Below, in pieces: positions 60,560-64,000 of a DNA stretch of 64,000 nt. The translations under genes and the position numbers were made by a program. The notes under the pieces were generated by a model. It had not been told where the DNA came from and did not search any database. It worked only from the letters and a program-made list of their open reading frames with translations. Each line of letters opens with the position of its first letter. The first letter of the stretch is position 1. The stretch comes from Pseudomonas khorasanensis (GTDB lineage: Bacteria > Pseudomonadota > Gammaproteobacteria > Pseudomonadales > Pseudomonadaceae): assembly GCF_014268505.2 (NCBI RefSeq), contig NZ_JABWQP020000001.1, forward strand, positions 744,001 through 808,000. Reading direction: 5' to 3'.

Positions 60560-62427
60560 CAGTGCGGCCCTCCGGGTCTGCTGCGACTGATTTTCTCAGC
60601 GGTCATTTGTTGATTGGTCAGCGGCGTACGGCTGATCTCCCACCAGCTTTCGATGGCTTCGTCATTGCTCGCTTGCACCGTGGGGATACCGAAGCGGTTC
60701 CACCAGACCGTCGAGGTTCCCGGCGGGTAGTAATTGGGAATCCAGTAGTAGTTCCACTGCAGCACCCGGTCCAGCGCGTGGGCGTAATGCAACATGTCCG
60801 ATTGGGTCGAAGCGCGGATCAGGCCGTTAATCAAAGTGTCGACGGCCGGGTTTTTCAACACCATGTAATTGTTCGCGCCCGGATCGTTGGCCGATGCCGA
60901 GCCGAAGTAGTTGAGCAACTCGCCACCCGGAGAAGTGGTTACCGGGTAGCCAGTAACGATCATGTCGTAGTCTCGGCTCATCAGACGATTGACGTATTGC
61001 GAGGAATCGATGCGGCGGATGTTGAGCTCGATGCCGATCTGTTTCAGTGTGCGCTTGTAGGGCAGCAACAGCCGATCCATGCCGTTCTGGCTGACCAGGA
61101 AAGTGAAGCTCAGCGGCTCGCCGGCATCATTGACCAGTTGATCGCCATCCGGTTTCCAGCCGGCCTGCTCGAGCAGTTCGAGCGCCTGTAGCTGCTTGTC
61201 GCGAATAATGCCGCTGCCATCGGTCTTCGGTGCTTCAAAGACGTGGGTAAAGACCTCTTCAGGTACCTGCCCCCGAAGCGGCTCGAGGATTTTCAGTTCC
61301 TGTGGGTCGGGCAGTTGCCGAGCAGCGAGATCGGTGTTGGAGAAGTAACTCTGCTGGCGGATATAGACGTTACGCATCATCTGCCGGTTGCTCCATTCGA
61401 AATCCCACAGCATCGCCAGTGCCTGACGCACGCGGCGATCCTGGAACATCGGCTTTTGCAGATTGAACACGAAGCCCTGGGCCGATTGCGGCGCTTCGGT
61501 GGCCAGGTGAGCTTTTTGCAGGCGACCATCGCTCAGTGCAGGGCTGTCATAGCCGATCGAATAGCCTGTGGCGGAAAACTCTCGGTTGTAGTCGTAAGCG
61601 CCGCCTCGCAACACCTGCCGGGCGACGTCGGTATCGCCGAAATACTCGATGCTGAAATGATCGAAGTTATACAGACCGCGACTGACCGGCAGGTCTTTGC
61701 CCCACCAGTCGCCATTGCGTTCGAAGGTGATACTGCGCCCGGAATCGACCTTGCCGACCCGATAAGGCCCGCTGCCCAGCGGCGGTTCGTAACCGCCGCC
61801 ACCGGCAAAGTCGCGACTCTTCCACCAGTGTTCCGGAAACACCGGCAGGGTCGCGATATCCAGCGGCAGGGTGCGGTTTTCGTTGCTTTTGAAGTCGAAG
61901 CGCACGGTCAGTGGCGCCTCCACTTCCACGCCTTTGACGTCGGCAAACTGCGTGCGATAACGCAGGCTGCCCTGGGTCATCAGCAAATCGTAGGTGTAGC
62001 GAACGTCTTCGGCCGTGATCGGTTTGCCATCGGCGAAGCGTGCCTTGGGATTGATAAAGAAGCGCAGCGACAGGCCGTCGTCCGAGCGCTCCATCTTCTG
62101 CGCGACCAGACCGTAAACGGTGTAAGGCTCGTCCAGCGAGCGCTGGGCCAGCGGCGAATAAAGCAGACCGTCGATTTGAGTGACGCCGATGCCTTTGTCT
62201 ATATAAGGCAGCAGATGGTCGAAATGGCCGATTTCGATCGCCGAGCGACGCATCGTCCCGCCTTTAGGCGCCTGAGGATTGGTGTAGTCGAAATGGCTGA
62301 AGCCGGCGGGGTACTTGGCCGGTTCGCCGTAAACGGTCAACGCGTGTTGTGGTGCAGCGTTCAAACCGGCAGCGCCCGTGAGGAGGGCGAGGGCAGTGAG
62401 CATCAATGTCGGGAAAACCAGTCGCAT
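60559..62427 (-). CDS. yejA: Peptide-binding periplasmic protein YejA
   Basis: Extracellular solute-binding protein family 5, 622 residues. The signal peptide starts [18 protein letters not shown] and ends near LNAA. Family text: '[19 protein letters not shown]' and [20 protein letters not shown]. YejABEF imports oligopeptides, including microcin C in E. coli. It is the first gene of the operon; a terminator for the upstream parvulin gene precedes it. Confidence 0.93.
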   Translation of the reverse strand: MRLVFPTLMLTALALLTGAAGLNAAPQHALTVYGEPAKYPAGFSHFDYTNPQAPKGGTMRRSAIEIGHFDHLLPYIDKGIGVTQIDGLLYSPLAQRSLDEPYTVYGLVAQKMERSDDGLSLRFFINPKARFADGKPITAEDVRYTYDLLMTQGSLRYRTQFADVKGVEVEAPLTVRFDFKSNENRTLPLDIATLPVFPEHWWKSRDFAGGGGYEPPLGSGPYRVGKVDSGRSITFERNGDWWGKDLPVSRGLYNFDHFSIEYFGDTDVARQVLRGGAYDYNREFSATGYSIGYDSPALSDGRLQKAHLATEAPQSAQGFVFNLQKPMFQDRRVRQALAMLWDFEWSNRQMMRNVYIRQQSYFSNTDLAARQLPDPQELKILEPLRGQVPEEVFTHVFEAPKTDGSGIIRDKQLQALELLEQAGWKPDGDQLVNDAGEPLSFTFLVSQNGMDRLLLPYKRTLKQIGIELNIRRIDSSQYVNRLMSRDYDMIVTGYPVTTSPGGELLNYFGSASANDPGANNYMVLKNPAVDTLINGLIRASTQSDMLHYAHALDRVLQWNYYWIPNYYPPGTSTVWWNRFGIPTVQASNDEAIESWWEISRTPLTNQQMTAEKISRSRPGGPH

Positions 62428-62511
62428 CGTCAGCCTTGGAACCGGGAAATCGATAAGCGCAAGTTGTACGCGAGCGCCGCGCCACTCGCCAGCCGTATGT
62501 GTAACTGAAAC

Positions 62512-62541
62512 ACAACGGCCCACCAGAAGGCGGGCCGTTGT
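62512..62541 (-). terminator. Terminator of the second parvulin gene
   Basis: A 10-bp stem (ACAACGGCCC 62512-62521 / GGGCCGTTGT 62532-62541) with a 10-nt loop, directly downstream of the parvulin gene on the minus strand, followed by a short T-rich run. Confidence 0.7.
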
Positions 62542-62559
62542 CAGCAATCGGACGACGAA

Positions 62560-62841
62560 TCAGTCCTGACGGCTGGTGACTTCCAGCAGGTGATAACCAA
62601 ACTGGGTCTTCACCGGGCCTTGCACGACATTGATTGGCGCGCTAAAAACCACGGTGTCGAATTCCTTGACCATCTGGCCAGGGCCGAACGAACCCAGATC
62701 ACCGCCCTGACGGCTGGATGGGCAGCTGGAGTTGGCTTTGGCGACTTCAGCGAAATCAGCACCGCCTTCGATCTGGGCCTTGAGTTCGTTGCACTTGTCT
62801 TCGCTGGAAACCAGGATGTGGCGGGCAGTGGCTTTAGCCAT
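62560..62841 (-). CDS. Parvulin-type peptidyl-prolyl isomerase, single domain (copy 2)
   Basis: A 93-residue PpiC-like parvulin starting MAKATARHILVSSEDKCNEL, with CPSSRQGGDLGSFGPGQMV and VQGPVKTQFGYHLLEV. It shares the fold and most core residues with the copy at 46640-46915 but is closer in sequence to E. coli PpiC. Cytoplasmic; monocistronic. Confidence 0.94.
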   Translation of the reverse strand: MAKATARHILVSSEDKCNELKAQIEGGADFAEVAKANSSCPSSRQGGDLGSFGPGQMVKEFDTVVFSAPINVVQGPVKTQFGYHLLEVTSRQD

Positions 62842-62935
62842 GGGAAATCTCCGATCTGTTTCAATAAAAGGTGGAGCGTACCGGAATCAGTCGGTGAATT
62901 CTCGGCAAAGTTCATTTTGTGTCCGCCGAGATTAT

Positions 62936-63805
62936 TCACAGATCCGCATCTTTGAGGCGCAGCGCATGTTCGACGTACAGCCCGATTGGGTCAGGCTCAG
63001 GAGCCACCAAGCCGACGCTGCGCCGCACGCTGCCCAAGTGGTCCACCGGATAGTCGGAGCGGATCACCTGGCCCAGGTGAGAGCTGTAGCGCCCGACGAA
63101 CCCGTCGTTCTGTTGCGCTTCGGTCGTGAAATATCGTGACAATGTCCGGCATATCCCTTGAACTGGATTCAGAGCCGGCAGCGTGTTTTGCGGTACGACG
63201 CCGCTCCAGGAGTAATACCGGACCCCGTTGACCTGGCCGGGGCCTTGGCCGCCCCAAGTGTGCGGCAGCCCCTGCGGAAATTTGTCGTTGAAATGACCGA
63301 CTCCGACCGTGGTTAGTGCGTTGAGGGCGGCCAGTGCATTCTGCGTAAATTCAGCGCTGCCGCTGATCAGCGACAGCAAGTCGGCAAATTGCGTCGCCAC
63401 GTTCTGTGCGACGGCTTCGGGCAGCTCGCCTGGAACCAGTGCCTTGCGCAGGCAATCGGCGAGTTCGGAACCATGGTTCGGGCCACTGACCGATGTGACC
63501 GAGGCGACAACGTCTGGTGCAAGCGCCGCAGCGTATCGGGCAGCCAGTGCGCCCTGACTGTGTCCTATGAGGTTGACTTTCTCTGCGCCTGTGCCTCGCA
63601 GCACACACTCAATCTGTGCCAGCAGTTGCTCACCCCGCATTTCGTTGCTGTGGGTGACAGAAAGGTGGGGAACAAACAATCGGCTGCCAGCTGCTTTCAA
63701 AGCGTACTTGACGTCATGAAATAGCTCGAAATGACCGATACGCTCGAACCCGAACAGACCGTGAACCAACAGGATGGGGTAACGGGTAGTAGCATTCCGT
63801 TGCAT
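62936..63805 (-). CDS. Triacylglycerol lipase-like alpha/beta hydrolase without signal peptide
   Basis: A 289-residue lipase related to Pseudomonas LipA family I lipases. The oxyanion region is YPILLVHGLFGF, the nucleophile Ser is in GHSQGALAARY (~residue 91), and the acid and His fit NDGFVG and DHLGSV near the C-terminus. Secreted homologues have a signal peptide; here the protein begins MQRNATTRYPILL, so no export signal is seen. ATG 63805 has AAAGG upstream; ATG 63832 is an alternative that also lacks a signal. No foldase (lif) gene follows. The last ~195 bp of the window hold no recognisable gene. Confidence 0.88.
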   Translation of the reverse strand: MQRNATTRYPILLVHGLFGFERIGHFELFHDVKYALKAAGSRLFVPHLSVTHSNEMRGEQLLAQIECVLRGTGAEKVNLIGHSQGALAARYAAALAPDVVASVTSVSGPNHGSELADCLRKALVPGELPEAVAQNVATQFADLLSLISGSAEFTQNALAALNALTTVGVGHFNDKFPQGLPHTWGGQGPGQVNGVRYYSWSGVVPQNTLPALNPVQGICRTLSRYFTTEAQQNDGFVGRYSSHLGQVIRSDYPVDHLGSVRRSVGLVAPEPDPIGLYVEHALRLKDADL

Positions 63806-64000
63806 GTTCTTACCTTTTTCGTAGAAGTTCATCGGGGGAATCACGGCGTCACTCTAAAACACTCACCTCGATGAAGAAGTACGAAGGGGCATCACGTTGC
63901 GATTGAAAATGGACTATGAGCTGTAGGCCATTTCGGATACCTGTGAAATCCGAATCGGAAGTTCATGGCGTCATTTGACGCTATATATGCCTAGGTGCTC

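Overview
The window is chromosomal DNA of a fluorescent-group Pseudomonas. The evidence is high G+C coding sequence, the cti / nfuA / metH / cobM gene set, hbcR-type 3-hydroxybutyrate genes, and many copies of the Pseudomonas REP palindrome (a CGCGAGCAGGCTCGCTCCCAC core) between genes. It is mostly ordinary core metabolism and transport. No phage, plasmid, transposase, rRNA, tRNA or CRISPR array was found.

Layout, left to right. 1-4431: a polyamine/opine-type ABC importer (binding protein cut by the window edge, two permeases, ATPase) divergent from a GntR/FCD regulator, with a palindromic operator candidate between them. 4564-9352: a hybrid PAS histidine kinase, then a short UvrA paralogue. 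9518-15376: small proteins (an acidic protein, DUF4142, YdcH), a LysR / membrane hydroxylase-SRPBCC fusion / SMP-30 group, and a phosphatase plus SCP2 pair. 15581-26481: SohB peptidase, DUF934-CysI sulfite reductase, a 37-residue membrane peptide, DUF2970, MetH, the Cti fatty-acid isomerase and NfuA. 26625-36999: a cobalamin locus of two divergent operons (cbtB-cbtA-cobE-cobM and cobW-cobN-chlID), each headed by its own cobalamin riboswitch and separated by an inverted repeat with arms of about 240-260 bp. 37389-39528: a TerC/CorC membrane protein and a thioredoxin-like protein. 39875-46490: an amino-acid ABC importer with RidA, an IclR regulator, a D-serine-dehydratase-fold enzyme and a PfkB sugar kinase. 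46640-50721: parvulin, a second PAS hybrid kinase and an orphan PilU-like ATPase. 50737-56751: D-3-hydroxybutyrate catabolism (acetoacetate-CoA ligase, BdhA, GntP permease, sigma-54 activator HbcR) with a clear sigma-54 promoter. 56892-63805: YejABEF-type peptide importer, second parvulin and a lipase.

How the genes work together. In the cobalamin locus, CbtAB (cobalt entry), CobM and CobE (corrin ring), CobW, CobN and ChlI/ChlD (cobalt insertion) serve one pathway, and metH lies a few kb upstream as a cobalamin user. The hbcR block imports 3-hydroxybutyrate, oxidises it to acetoacetate and activates that to acetoacetyl-CoA. The importer-RidA-dehydratase group looks like a catabolic unit for a D-hydroxy amino acid.

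The strongest unusual signal is at the chlI/chlD junction. An A-AAA-AAG slippery heptamer, a 6-nt spacer ending at the zero-frame stop, and a 12-bp GC-rich stem lie where a -1 shift would fuse the AAA+ ATPase to the VWA domain. Other items of note are a REP pair carried in frame inside cobN, the large inverted repeat between the two riboswitches, two copies of a 108-bp compound palindrome, and the hydroxylase-SRPBCC fusion. All function calls were made by reading the sequence; no database search was run.
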